DNA of 64,000 bases from Halichondria panicea (taxonomy: Eukaryota; Porifera; Demospongiae; Suberitida; Halichondriidae). The DNA lies in NCBI RefSeq assembly GCF_963675165.1, contig NC_087386.1, forward strand, positions 4,346,169-4,410,168, in the 5' to 3' direction. Below the pieces are notes generated by a model. That model was not told the DNA's origin, searched no databases, and worked only from the letters and a program-made list of their open reading frames with translations. The position numbers and the translations under genes were made by a program. Of the stretch, positions 14,101 to 22,115 are shown one piece after another; position 1 is the first letter of the stretch, and every line of letters begins with the position of its first letter.

Positions 14101-17100
14101 CAACCTCAACCAACGGCTTGGATGGATACTCTACCTCTCATACTTTTAGGTATTCGGACTGCACTGAAAGAAGACATCTCCGCCACCACAGCTGAGATGG
14201 TCTATGGCACCACCCTTTGTCTGCCCGGTGAATTTTTCTCTCCTTCACCAACTAACTCTCTGCCAGACCCCTCCGAATTTATCAACCAGCTCAAAACACA
14301 CTTTCGGAATCTACAACCAATACCTACCCGTTCCACCAATAGAAACTCTCACATTCCTGACGGACTAGCGTCAGCCACACACGTGTTTGTTCGCCATGAT
14401 GCTGTTCGGAAACCACTCCAACCACCTTACGACAGACCATTCTGTATTATCAAACGAACTGATAAACATTTCACCATCGATCTTAACGGTCGCCACGATA
14501 CAGTCTCCATCGACCGCCTCAAACCAGCCCACATCGAATTTTGATCCTCAACTACCCTCACAAACAATACCAATACGACTACATCCACACCAACCGCTAA
14601 TTTGAACACTTCTTCGTCTCAAACCCCACCACCCACTCTCTCTACTCGTTCTGGACGTCAGGTACATTTTCCGACATACCTTTCTCATTCCGTGTCCTAA
14701 TGCACTGGGAGGGGAGTGGTGTAGTGAACACTTTACTTTATTGTATTAACGATCTTTACCATTATTGATTTCTGTAGTCACCTTTACCAGTTTTCCGTTA
14801 TTATATCATGTTACGTAATACGCAATAGAATTTAATCACGCAATGCGCTACTACTTTATTCATCTCTTTGTAGTCCTACCGCATTGCCTCTTTTGTGATT
14901 CTTACTATTCTTTTGTTAGCCTCTGTACTTAGACGCACACACCCTGTTTCTGTCTCATCATTCATTTCACTTTATGTTTGTGGACAAGAATTTAGAATGA
15001 AATATTATTAGTAACTAAACTACTAAAGTTCATTATTTTATTGACCCTCAAAATAATCATATACCCGCTATAATAATTATACTCCCAAGTAGACTGTATT
15101 TTCAATCTGCTAGTGCTCCCATGCAGCGTAGCAAGCAAGTTTAAAGCATGGTGGTCAGGGAAACTGTTAATTCTAGTCTTGGAACATTCACATACAGCGG
15201 TGAATTTTACCTAAAAAAAAAGGTCATTACTTATCCTGATCGCTTGCTTGCAACGGCCTTGCTATAGTGACTGGCATCATGCATATACAGTAGACTCTCG
15301 CTATTCCGGCTCTCTGAAGTACGGCCACCTCGATATACCGGCCATTTGGCTTGGCACGGAATGCCAGCTATATGTTTACTACATAAAACTCACCCTAAAG
15401 TACGGCCACTCGCTATTCCGTTTACCGGCCAGTGCTGTCTGTCCCAAACAAGGTTTTCAATGTAATTTTATACGTATATTACGGCCGGATATGACGTTTT
15501 GGGTGTGGTTTAGCAAATAAAATTGAATTACACTTAAATAGAGAACAGAATGATTCATTATCCTACATTATCCTCGAGACAAGAACCGCAAAAGTAGTCA
15601 TTAGATTCGAGGTAAGGTCGTTTTTAAGCCGCGGCTATTTCCTGAGATGCAGCCACCTCGCTATTCCGGCCAAGCTGCATGGTCCCAAGGGTGACCGGAT
15701 TAACGAGAGTCTACTGTAGATAGAAGAGGAAGAGGGATTGGTAACGGAAGTACCCTCGTGTAACATCCGCTTTACCCGCGGTTTAATCGAGGCTGTGTCA
15801 ACAAGCTAAGCTGTGCTGTAGGGCGTGGTCCGGCTAGGACAAGCTAATGGCCTATTTTCTACACACAATGCATAATATACCACAAGCAAATATGCTCAGT
15901 CTGTGCAACTCACTCATATTTAAAGGTCTATACCTATTTTAGCAGTTATAACCAGCACGCTTACACGTTTTAGCAATACAAGACTATAAATAGCAGCTGT
16001 TCGCCTAAAACTTTACTTGGATGTCCCTTTTTACTGGGTGTGGTCAGTCATTAGCAAGTGCTACACGTGGCTCACAGACTGGGCGTGTTATAAATTGCTG
16101 AAAAAGATTATGTCTCAAGAAAACACAACATTCTTATTTTGAGCGAGTTACCCGGCAAAATAGCCTCGTTTATAGGGCGTAACGCAGATAGTTTTCGAGG
16201 TTTTACGGCAGATTCAATGTAAAATGATTACATGAACTGCTTCCGTCACCAATCCCTCTTACTCTTCTATTTATGCTGGCAAGCAGTGAGAGGCTGAAAC
16301 TTAGTGAGGCTGAAGCATGCAGAACGGGCTATAAGATATAATTAACTTCCTTGTTTCTGAGGTTATTATTAGTAGGCCTATAAATAGACTACTATAAATA
16401 ATATAGTGATTGTCCAAATGGCATCCAGCTCTGGATCTAGAGTTCTTCTGTCTGGTGGCTATGACTGCCAGTTTCTACAAGAGCCTCCTGATGACCTCAA
16501 GTGCTTGATATGTCTGTGTGTGGCCAGAGACCCCTTACAGCATGGAGACAAAGGATGTGGGAAAATCTACTGTAGACAGTGTATCACAGAGTATAAAAAG
16601 AAGAACAACAAGTGCCCAAACTGTCGTAGACTAATTGTGACTTTCAGAGATGTTCGAAGTAAGAATAGACAAGCTAGCCAGGCTCATAATTTGAACGTTG
16701 ATTTTTGTCATCACGTACTATCTCATGCAGGTGAAAGAGACATTCAGTCACTGAAGGTGAAGTGCCAGAATAGTGAGTGTCTGTGGGTAGGAGAACTTAG
16801 ATATCTCGAAGAACACCTCAAGACGTGCGATTACACAAAACTACTTTGCCCAAACAAATGCAAGCAAATAATTAGAAAGCGGTCTATTGAGAATTCAACA
16901 ATTTGGAAAGTCATTAAAGTATATCGCAAGGATCTTAGAAGGCATCTCAAAACAGAATGCCCACAACGTCAATTTGAGTGTCCTCACTGTCACAAAATTG
17001 GGAAATATGAAGATATCACCGGATGGCATACTAGACATTTTTGTCCCAAGGTAAAAATCAGGTGTCCTAATTCTCCAGATTGTGATAAAACTTTTTTGAG

Positions 17101-20100
17101 GGAAATGAAAAGTGAACATGTTTCTATTTGCCCTTATCAAAAGCTTATATGCAAGTACAAAGAATTTGGTTGTACAATGAAACCATTTCGCAAAGACCTC
17201 AAGGATCACGAGAATAACAACAAGCTGCACCTTCGTATCACCATGGATACCCTGCTGGCGGTACAGACACAGTGTAGAAAGTGGACAGAAGAATGCAGTG
17301 TATTAAGGGCACCAGACAATTCAACTGCCAAACAAGCTCATCGGATAACATTTAAAATGAACAATTTCAGAAAATGGAAAGAAAAGAGGAAGAAATTTCA
17401 TAGCCCGTCCTTTCATACTCATCCAGAAGGATATAAAATGATTATCGAAATCAAAGCGTACGGTTTTCTAGAGCGCAAAGGTACACACATCTCAGTATGT
17501 ACCTACGTAATGAAAGGAGAATACGATGATCAACTCGAGTTCCCTTTCCAAGGTACCTTAAAAATTGAACTACTGAATCAACTGCAGAATAGTAATCATC
17601 ACCAACAGTCTTACGAAGGTTCTAGATTGGGTGCTGAAAGAGTAACAGATCGCGAAAAGGCTTTTTACCCGTTTAGCAGCGTGGAAGCATTTATACCGCA
17701 CACTGAGCTTGAGCTCAACACCACCACTAACTGTCAGTACTTACTGAATGACACACTAATTTTTAGAGCTTCTGTTGAAGTGCCTTCTTATAAGCCTTGG
17801 TTACAATGCACTGCATAATGTATTGTGCAATTGTTATTTCTGTAGTGTCTTTTTACTGTTATTATGGTACGTATAATAACACTATTGCCAAAGTAACACT
17901 CCAGCCTACATGTAGTACAATTATACACATGCATGTACCGACGTACCAATACCAGTTCATTCTGTAGATGTGACCACATGTACCCAATGCCACAAGAGTT
18001 AGTCCAGTTGTGATTAATGGAGAGGGTGTCCTCAGTGTTTCTCACTTGGTGATGCCATCCACTGCATGGAGGGATACAGTAGGAATAAAAGTAGAGCAGC
18101 ATGGACTAATTGCTCCTGTTGATACATGGTAAATAAGAGGAGCGTAAGTAATTGGTTACCAAGGCCAGCCACCAACCAATGAGAAATAAGCTACATAATA
18201 TCATAATTGTTAAGAAGGGGAACATGCATGGCAACATAATTCATCCAAAAAATATGTTCCTATTATGCTCAAATATGCCAGCTAATAGGGATTATAGGCA
18301 AACAGTATACACACAATAGATACACACAATAGCTAGAAGGGAAAGGGAAAAGTTGACATTGACTGACTGCTCGCCTTGGGAAATGATATGATGGAGAGGC
18401 TATTGGGATAGAGACACTTCATGTATACTCTAGAGATGGCTCAGATGAGTGCAACTATGCTCAGAAAAAATTGACAGGGATTTAGCAGCATGCAGAGAGT
18501 ACCACTATTATAATTATATTCCATTGAAGTAATAATTACACCTCACCTTGGAACAAAGATGATCTCCCCTGATCTCTGCACGACTCGTATGGGCCCACAA
18601 GATTTGTGTACATTAGGATACAGCTCTTTATTCTCCAGCTCTCTACTGGTAACGTCGAATGGCAGATGACCAAACTTGTCTTTGAGAAGCTCCTCCTCTC
18701 CCGGTGGGAAGAGCAGCCACTCTTTGCAACCACACACGTTGGCAGACCAGCTGTATGATCTGTGTGTGTGTGTGAGAGAGAGAGAGAGAGTGTGTGTGTG
18801 CAGGGGGGGGTTGTTTGGAGACAACGGTATCCAAGATGCATGTACATGTATATTGAGTTGTACTGTTAGGTCATTAGGTACAGAACGTAATCCTACCACC
18901 ATACAATCAGGTTAGTGCATGGTAGGCAATTAATCTGTATTGTCACAGACCACATGTTAAATGATTACCTGAACACATCAGCATGAAAAGGAGTCCTGTG
19001 AAGATTTAAATTAAATAATTATACATTTTAAGTACTTGCTTACCATGTTCCTTTGGGACCAATGTATACAAATCTGTAATCATCCGAGACATCCAATCTT
19101 GCAGACCACACTTCATTCAGCCAGTCACTCTTGAAGAAGTCAGGTACAGTGTACGCCTTGTAGTTGGGAAAATCTCTACAGAATCAGTAATGATTTATTA
19201 TTTATATCTATGTAAGTACTCCGCGTTAGGAGTTGTCGATATGCATGCACTGTGATGTATTTCATGAGAAAAACTGGACAAATCTGGGTGGAAATTTCTG
19301 TGAGAACACCTGATGGAATGGTCATCAAAATCAGCTTAGGGACCCATCCATACATACACATGTGTGACTTTACTTGGTGAAATGCCAGTCCTTGAGATAC
19401 AGTGTTCCGGATTTTCCCTTTGACCTCCACCAGTGGGCATATTCCTTCAGTGTCATCTCAGTTTTACGGTGAGTAGAGAATTCAACACAAGAGCAATCAG
19501 CCACAGGGACTACTACATGTCCTGGGGGGGGGGGGGTGATGTGTACATACTAGATCGCCATGACGAAACAGTATTGAACTGAAAGTGTAGCCCTGGGTCA
19601 CAAACACCATTTATAGTAAAACGGTATACTTATCTATAAGCAAGTCACCTTCTATGGCCCAAAGTCTCCAGTATAGTTATATTTATAGCCTGCCTGTGCT
19701 AGCAAGGTCACAACGAGATCGCCTGATCGCTTGATCTGATCACAATGTTTATCAAGATCAACACCATCCACTCGGCTATTGTTGGGATGACCCGCATATT
19801 ACCGCGATTTACCTAGGGATTACTGCATTTTTCGCATTTTAAAAGAGGTTGCTATAAAAGACCTCAGCTACGGCTCGTAATTGTAGTATATAACTGAGCT
19901 TCTACCAGATCTACCAGGCTTGTTTTCACATTAACTGATCTGCTTCAGAGACTAATATCAGGTCACAAATTGTAGCAATTCACCAAAATGTTCCTCCAAA
20001 AAGTCTATGTTAGGTGTGTCGCCGACATTCCTCCATTCTTGCCGTGCCTTCCATCCTCTAGTGAAGGACTCTCCAAACACACAAGGACGGTTGGGAAGCA

Positions 20101-20182
20101 GATTCTCCTCCAAAAATGTCAGAAAGTTTCCAGAATCTGGAAATCTTGATATCAGGTCAGTTCTGTCCATCATATCATGCAT
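2185..20182 (-). CDS. JMJD4: JmjC dioxygenase JMJD4, eight exons
   Basis: JMJD4 is a 2-oxoglutarate/Fe(II) oxygenase; in mammals it hydroxylates a lysine of translation-termination factor eRF1. I assembled the exons (minus strand): 20182-19984, 19521-19374, 19175-19044, 18995-18969, 18759-18547, 18061-17947, 2916-2860, 2628-2185. All junctions are GT-AG and phases match throughout, giving 444 residues, close to the usual family length. Motifs: N-terminal [30 protein letters not shown]; iron ligands H and D in TPFHADVF, carried by the 27-nt exon 4; [15 protein letters not shown]; distal His in VPSGWHHQV followed by TLSINHNW. The last two exons supply the helical C-terminus ([19 protein letters not shown]). 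The start is the first Met at 20182; a second Met three residues on is also possible. The oddity is intron 6, about 15 kb and full of other elements. The identification is firm; splice sites are inferred by reading. Confidence 0.9.
2981..3412. repeat. Family B MITE (TA target, CAGTRGACTCTCG termini)
   Basis: The copy starts TACAGTGGACTCTCG and ends CGAGAGTCTATAATACAGTA, so the ends are inverted. The body matches the copy at 15288-15716 in opposite orientation. Terminal CAGT and TA target resemble Tc1/mariner-pogo type MITEs. There is no coding capacity. Confidence 0.7.
3490..4180. repeat. Family C repeat, divergent copy
   Basis: It begins with an inverted-repeat block (GTTAGAACATGGGCATGAG, then GTCCCAAAGCTCGAGGG, mirrored by CCCGAGGGATGAGGGAC). 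It continues with the same order of segments as the copies at 5248-6040 and 35990-36838, ending near CCGGTACTATAGCTCATAG. It is more decayed than those copies. Confidence 0.7.
4504..8110 (+). pseudogene. FAR1/MULE/SWIM-type transposase relic (ZSWIM1/3-like)
   Basis: Read in shifting frames, this encodes the parts of a Mutator-like transposase in order. From ATG 4504 an N-terminal segment leads to a FAR1/FLYWCH-like zinc motif: [13 protein letters not shown] near 4670, then CPAHIYMKI and RSIKTEHNH near 4850-4940. The segment [19 protein letters not shown] lies at about 5115-5170. The MULE DDE domain at 6230-6630 includes [14 protein letters not shown] and [12 protein letters not shown], each with a candidate catalytic Asp. 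A SWIM finger [15 protein letters not shown] is at about 7128-7172. A C-terminal [16 protein letters not shown] is at about 7632-7680, and a tail runs to about 8045. Many stops and frameshifts, plus a family C insertion at 5248-6040, make it dead. Such proteins also occur as domesticated ZSWIM genes, but this copy is broken. Confidence 0.75.
5248..6040. repeat. Family C repeat inserted in the MULE relic
   Basis: Closely matches 35990-36838 in inverted orientation. It starts at CCCGAGGGATGAGGGACAC and ends near CCGGTACTATAGCTCATATAG. It lacks the left arm of the terminal inverted-repeat block present in the other two copies. The interior holds a 61-codon frame at 5454-5639 with basic, Ser/Pro/Thr-rich sequence ([16 protein letters not shown]) and a near copy of part of it just after, which looks like a captured exon. 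A C15-16 run lies downstream near 6150. Confidence 0.7.
8172..8294. repeat. Small inverted repeat (hairpin MITE)
   Basis: CAGGTGGCATATACGGCACC near 8177 is mirrored by GGTGCCGTATATGCCACCTG near 8290, with about 75 bp between the arms. No coding content. Confidence 0.65.
8432..8915 (+). repeat. Family A repeat (5' part), interrupted by a MITE
   Basis: Starts at TATGCTTCGGTGCGCATGCG, then a GT-rich run, TTCTATAGGCTTCTAGTCATG, and ends at CCACCGAGGCATCAGCACC. The same order is seen at 34533-35095, 38087-38717 and 49201-50560. Short inverted ends (TGCCTCGGTG and CACCGAGGCA) suggest a non-autonomous DNA transposon. The tail (GCGGTGCTTTCATT) reappears at 10291, after the inserted MITE. It contains an NRF1-like palindrome TGCGCATGCGCA. 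Confidence 0.7.
8916..10286. mobile_element. 1.37-kb non-autonomous transposon with 9-bp TSD and subterminal repeat arrays
   Basis: Perfect terminal inverted repeats start ATGGGGGGTGATCAGTGCCA and continue through AAACCTCCAG. The target duplication ACCTGCGGT is present at 8907-8915 and 10287-10295. Removing the element restores the uninterrupted target seen in other family A copies. Inside each end is an array of about 35-45 bp units containing ATTTGCATGGTGAAGTTCTA and its reverse complement (8970-9360, and 9905-10235 in opposite orientation). The centre (9370-9890) has a hairpin GGACACGCCCGCTCATGTG / CACATAAGTGGGCGTGTCC. A 9-bp duplication fits Mutator-type elements. There is no transposase frame. 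Confidence 0.85.
10338..10645 (+). repeat. 5' LTR
   Basis: Starts TGTAGTGAACACTTTAC and ends AACTAAACTACTAA, 308 bp. The 5' TG is canonical; the 3' end does not show the usual CA. A one-base uncertainty at the 3' boundary depends on whether the TSD is read as 4 or 5 bp. Confidence 0.9.
10648..10665 (+). promoter_or_regulatory. Primer-binding site
   Basis: TGGTGACCTCGACGTGAT lies two bases after the 5' LTR, the expected place. TGGTGACC resembles the complement of a tRNA-Trp 3' end, the primer of CsRn1-type elements. The tRNA assignment is from family knowledge and was not checked against a tRNA in this genome. Confidence 0.65.
10723..11553 (+). CDS. gag: Gag of the CsRn1-like retrotransposon
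   Basis: A 276-residue structural protein that packages the element RNA. The N-terminal half has the retrotransposon-gag look ([20 protein letters not shown], then a helical core ending near [16 protein letters not shown]). An Arg/Ser-rich stretch (about residues 222-238) precedes a zinc knuckle of form C-x3-H-x9-C-x3-C ([18 protein letters not shown]) in place of the usual CCHC. The frame is open from ATG 10723 and overlaps the pol frame by about 46 nt in a relative -1 frame, suggesting frameshift expression of pol. Confidence 0.9.
   Translation: MTLEGGEPALPEAAATLSAVSIKLPPFWPADPEVWFAQVEAQFTTRRITTQKTMFDHVISSLSPEFATEVRDLLLRPPTDNPYNTLKAELIKRTAASAQRKLQQLISGEELGDRKPTQLLRRMQQLLGDQLGADADTNAFLKELFLQRLPANVRMVIASADVTTDLAKLADMADKVLEVATHPNTVSAIRHSPNMDEVEKLKEEVTRLADLVASLTSTHSRGRSRSHSRHRRPRSPAPLDSQQAPDKPLCWYHHKFGEEARKCQEPCNWGNSQAGP
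11508..14544 (+). pseudogene. pol: Pol of the CsRn1-like retrotransposon, one frameshift
   Basis: Domains in order: aspartic protease with [14 protein letters not shown] (near 11620-11665); reverse transcriptase from about 12090 with [15 protein letters not shown] and the YIDDVLIAS active site (near 12530); RNase H starting [14 protein letters not shown] (near 12985); integrase with an HHCC zinc finger (H and H near 13580-13590, CVQCQ near 13682), a DDE core from [11 protein letters not shown] through TDRGRQFES and [15 protein letters not shown], and a C-terminal module containing [10 protein letters not shown]. The frame changes once, between 11508-13040 and 12820-14544, at six Cs (12973-12978). 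All catalytic motifs are otherwise present. No chromodomain is seen after the integrase. It is a young copy with a single disabling change, or a sequence error. Confidence 0.92.
14704..14719 (+). promoter_or_regulatory. Polypurine tract
   Basis: ACTGGGAGGGGAGTGG directly abuts the 3' LTR, the usual place for plus-strand DNA priming in LTR elements. Confidence 0.75.
14720..15026 (+). repeat. 3' LTR
   Basis: 307 bp, matching the 5' LTR apart from one missing T (CTCTTTTGTG versus CTCTTTTTGTG) and one C for T just downstream. It is followed by the target duplicate AGTTC. Confidence 0.9.
15288..15716. repeat. Family B MITE, well preserved
   Basis: Termini CAGTAGACTCTCGCTATTCC and GGATTAACGAGAGTCTACTG are inverted and flanked by TA on both sides (15286-15287, 15717-15718). 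The interior repeats CCACCTCGATATACCGGCC-like segments. No coding capacity. The TA target and CAGT ends suggest a Tc1/mariner-pogo relative. Confidence 0.8.
15720..16271. repeat. MITE upstream of the TRAF-like gene
   Basis: Left arm ATAGAAGAGGAAGAGGGATT, continuing GGTAACGGAAG, is mirrored on the right by CTTCCGTCACC and AATCCCTCTTACTCTTCTAT, about 31 bp with two mismatches. It occupies most of the 5' flank of the TRAF-like gene. The stretch 16272-16417 between it and the start codon shows nothing else. Confidence 0.65.
16418..17818 (+). CDS. TRAF-like RING finger protein with MATH domain, intronless
   Basis: A 466-residue protein from ATG 16418 (MASSSGSR); an upstream in-frame GTG at 16406 is not a plausible start in an animal. 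Domains: RING finger at about residues 28-72 ([11 protein letters not shown] through [18 protein letters not shown]); TRAF-type zinc fingers at about 110-270 (for example [47 protein letters not shown]); MATH/TRAF-C domain from about residue 310 to the end ([15 protein letters not shown] onward). This is the TRAF family layout: RING E3 ligase activity plus receptor or partner binding through MATH. There is no coiled coil of the length in vertebrate TRAFs. It is a single open frame nested on the opposite strand inside JMJD4 intron 6. It could be a retrocopy or a member of the sponge TRAF expansion; the ligand is unknown. Confidence 0.88.
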   Translation: MASSSGSRVLLSGGYDCQFLQEPPDDLKCLICLCVARDPLQHGDKGCGKIYCRQCITEYKKKNNKCPNCRRLIVTFRDVRSKNRQASQAHNLNVDFCHHVLSHAGERDIQSLKVKCQNSECLWVGELRYLEEHLKTCDYTKLLCPNKCKQIIRKRSIENSTIWKVIKVYRKDLRRHLKTECPQRQFECPHCHKIGKYEDITGWHTRHFCPKVKIRCPNSPDCDKTFLREMKSEHVSICPYQKLICKYKEFGCTMKPFRKDLKDHENNNKLHLRITMDTLLAVQTQCRKWTEECSVLRAPDNSTAKQAHRITFKMNNFRKWKEKRKKFHSPSFHTHPEGYKMIIEIKAYGFLERKGTHISVCTYVMKGEYDDQLEFPFQGTLKIELLNQLQNSNHHQQSYEGSRLGAERVTDREKAFYPFSSVEAFIPHTELELNTTTNCQYLLNDTLIFRASVEVPSYKPWLQCTA

Positions 20183-20532
20183 GGAAGGTAAATTAATGAT
20201 TATAATTATTAAGGTAAAGATGGTTCAAATAAAAACATACTATTGGAAACAATCCTCCTATATCGAATTTTAATACTGTAACAACTAGTGTTCAAGCTGG
20301 CGCTGTGCTAATGCCTCTCGCCATGTTTTTGCTTTCGCTCAAAAGTATTAATAATTATGATTTCAAATTGACAAAATAGGTGGTAGCAAATTGAATGAAC
20401 ATTAAACACCGTAACAAATAATACAAATTGAAAATAATGTGATAATAGAGCACATTGCTCGCATGTTTAGGTATGTGTGTGGGTGTGCATGCGTCCATGT
20501 GAGTATGCATGTGTGGTACGTGTTTGTTGGTT

Positions 20533-20600
20533 TGTGTGTGTGTGTGTGTGTGCGTGTGTGAGTGTGTGTGTGTGTGCGTGTGTGAGTGTGTGTATATGTG
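20533..20600. repeat. TG microsatellite
   Basis: Tracts of (TG)n broken by CG and AG units, between JMJD4 exon 1 and the next upstream gene. Confidence 0.85.
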
Positions 20601-20683
20601 GTATAATTACATGCATGTGTGCATGGTAAGTAAATGTGTGTACGTGACTATGACATCAGAGAGAAACACTGTGTGTGAAAAAG

Positions 20684-21155
20684 CTACTGTTCATTGTCGG
20701 GATCAATGCTAAGATCAAGCCTTAATCTCTTTGGTGCAGAGTAAGGGCAAGTATGAAAGTTATCTCCGTCTTGGCAATTTTCACAGAGGTAAAATCCAAT
20801 GATGCCTTCATCAAATTCGAAATCAGGAATATCTGGGGCGTACACATACCAGGGCTTGATACGTGATTCCTTTGGTGTCTTGATATCAACTGTTGACCAT
20901 CCGGGCACTTTGTTGAAGTCGTCAGCTGCTGGATTGTAGTCACATGCGTACGTTCCGTCGGGTGTTTCGTACATGTAGGGTTGTAACAGTTCTCTAAGCA
21001 CTAATGACTCCCAGTAATCAGATGATCCGCAATATGAGGAGTGGGAAAAAAAGATATTTTGTTTTGTTTTGTGGCTTACCAGGACCACAAAAAGAATTGA
21101 TTTCTGCCAGGATCTGGGTTAAAATGGAGTCTCTCACACGTGGTAATGAGCGCAT
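20684..21155 (-). CDS. Small two-exon protein of unknown function
   Basis: Exon 1 is 21155-21080 (ATG to CCTG|GTAAGC); exon 2 is 21000-20684 after acceptor CATTAG. The phase-1 junction is consistent and gives about 130 residues. The protein starts MRSLPRVRDSILTQILAEIN and ends acidic. Near the C-terminus it has a CxxC followed by another Cys (CENCQDGDNFHTC), which might bind zinc, then a basic PKRLRLD. I do not recognise the family. It lies about 0.5 kb upstream of JMJD4 on the same strand. The proposed start codon lies inside the NRF1-like palindrome of an adjacent family A-prime repeat. The open frame also extends unspliced to 21088, so exon 1 is the less certain part. Confidence 0.45.
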
Positions 21156-21553
21156 GCGCAGGAATAAGGGGTGTGTCGGCAAGTTACAAGAAATTAAGAA
21201 TGGCTACTAGCTTCTTTAGCAGCTCTTTCTGACTCTTGTAGCTAACAAAAAGCTAGCGCTTTAGTGCAAGGCTAACTTATATGTTGAATAGAAAGTTTGT
21301 GCGAACAGATGGTGCTATAAAAGATTCTGAAGAGACTGCAACATCCTTCAATGTGAGTCACTAGCCATAACTCGAGAAAGAAGCTTTAGTTTGCTAATCC
21401 ACGAATCAAAATCCAAGAGATCGTGGCTAGAAGCCTATAGAAGCTGTCAGTTTTTGTTGTATTGCAACTGTTGATCAGTTACAGCTGGAATACACACACA
21501 CACACACAGACAGCTTTACCGTATCCCTCGTGCGGCTACGCCTCGAGGCATAA
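21144..21553 (-). repeat. Family A-prime repeat, reverse orientation
   Basis: Reverse complement of the copies at 38718-39240 and 52206-52717: GCTTCTATAGGCTTCTAGCC, TTTGATTCGTGGATTAGC, a GT run, and an end reading GCCTCGAGGCGTAGCCGCAC. It carries AGCGCATGCGCA at its left end, overlapping the start of the small gene. Confidence 0.7.
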
Positions 21554-22115
21554 TGATTTACATGTAGAAGTGCATGCATGGACATGCAATCGCACTCAAT
21601 TCTATTTTAACACCGGCATGGTCCCAGGTGAATACCTATACATACTTCGCTAAGTTGTCTAGTGTATATAGACATGAATCAATAAGTGGGTGTTGACCAC
21701 AGTACATACAGTAGATAATTACCCTATAATTATGATAATTATGTGGGCAACATAATTATATGCACCCACTGATTGATTCTTCATAACTATTGCAAAACAC
21801 ACTCCAGAACAAAACTTGAGTATAGCCCAGATTCCTGTCGTCCCAATGTGCCGGAAGAGAACCGGTATATAATTATATGCCCATCTATAATTGCACCGAC
21901 TATGCTCAATTTGCATTGCATAGTCCCGGGAGATGCGTGTGTGCGCTGCATGCATGGATATAATTATAGTAGACATATAACCTTGCTGAATTTAGCAGCT
22001 TGTATATGTCCGGCTTAAGCCGCTATAATAGATATACATTGCATAATTATTACAATACTCCTCAAATATATTCAGTCCATGCACTCATATTAATTCAATA
22101 CACCCAATCATGGAA
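21554..22115. other. Intergenic stretch, AT-rich
   Basis: No gene or further ankyrin exon is visible. Several AATTATA-rich short palindromes occur; nothing more is supported. Confidence 0.4.

Larger units (their letters stand above)
10338..15026 (+). mobile_element. Ty3/gypsy LTR retrotransposon, CsRn1-like clade
   Basis: A complete 4.7-kb element: 5' LTR 10338-10645, primer site, gag, pol (protease, reverse transcriptase, RNase H, integrase), polypurine tract, 3' LTR 14720-15026. A 5-bp target duplication AGTTC is at 10333-10337 and 15027-15031. The LTRs differ by one T indel and one T/C change that I can see, so insertion is recent. Gag has a C-H-C-C knuckle and the primer site looks like the tRNA-Trp type; both are traits I associate with the CsRn1 clade. 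Pol is broken by one frameshift at a C6 run near 12973. It is codon-biased toward C, unlike the AT-rich surroundings. Confidence 0.93.
2917..17946 (-). other. JMJD4 intron 6, about 15 kb, with nested gene and transposons
   Basis: Donor is TTG|GTACGT on the minus strand at 17947/17946; acceptor is CTCCAG|GTAAAG at 2917/2916. Both flanking exons are phase 0. The other introns of this gene are between about 200 and 500 nt. This one contains family B and C repeats, a MULE-type transposase relic, a 1.37-kb MITE, a full LTR retrotransposon and a complete TRAF-like gene on the opposite strand. Confidence 0.8.

Noticed and set aside
16406-16417. Upstream GTG start for the TRAF-like protein
   Set aside because: Animal genes start at ATG; the in-frame ATG at 16418 directly precedes the MASSSG sequence.
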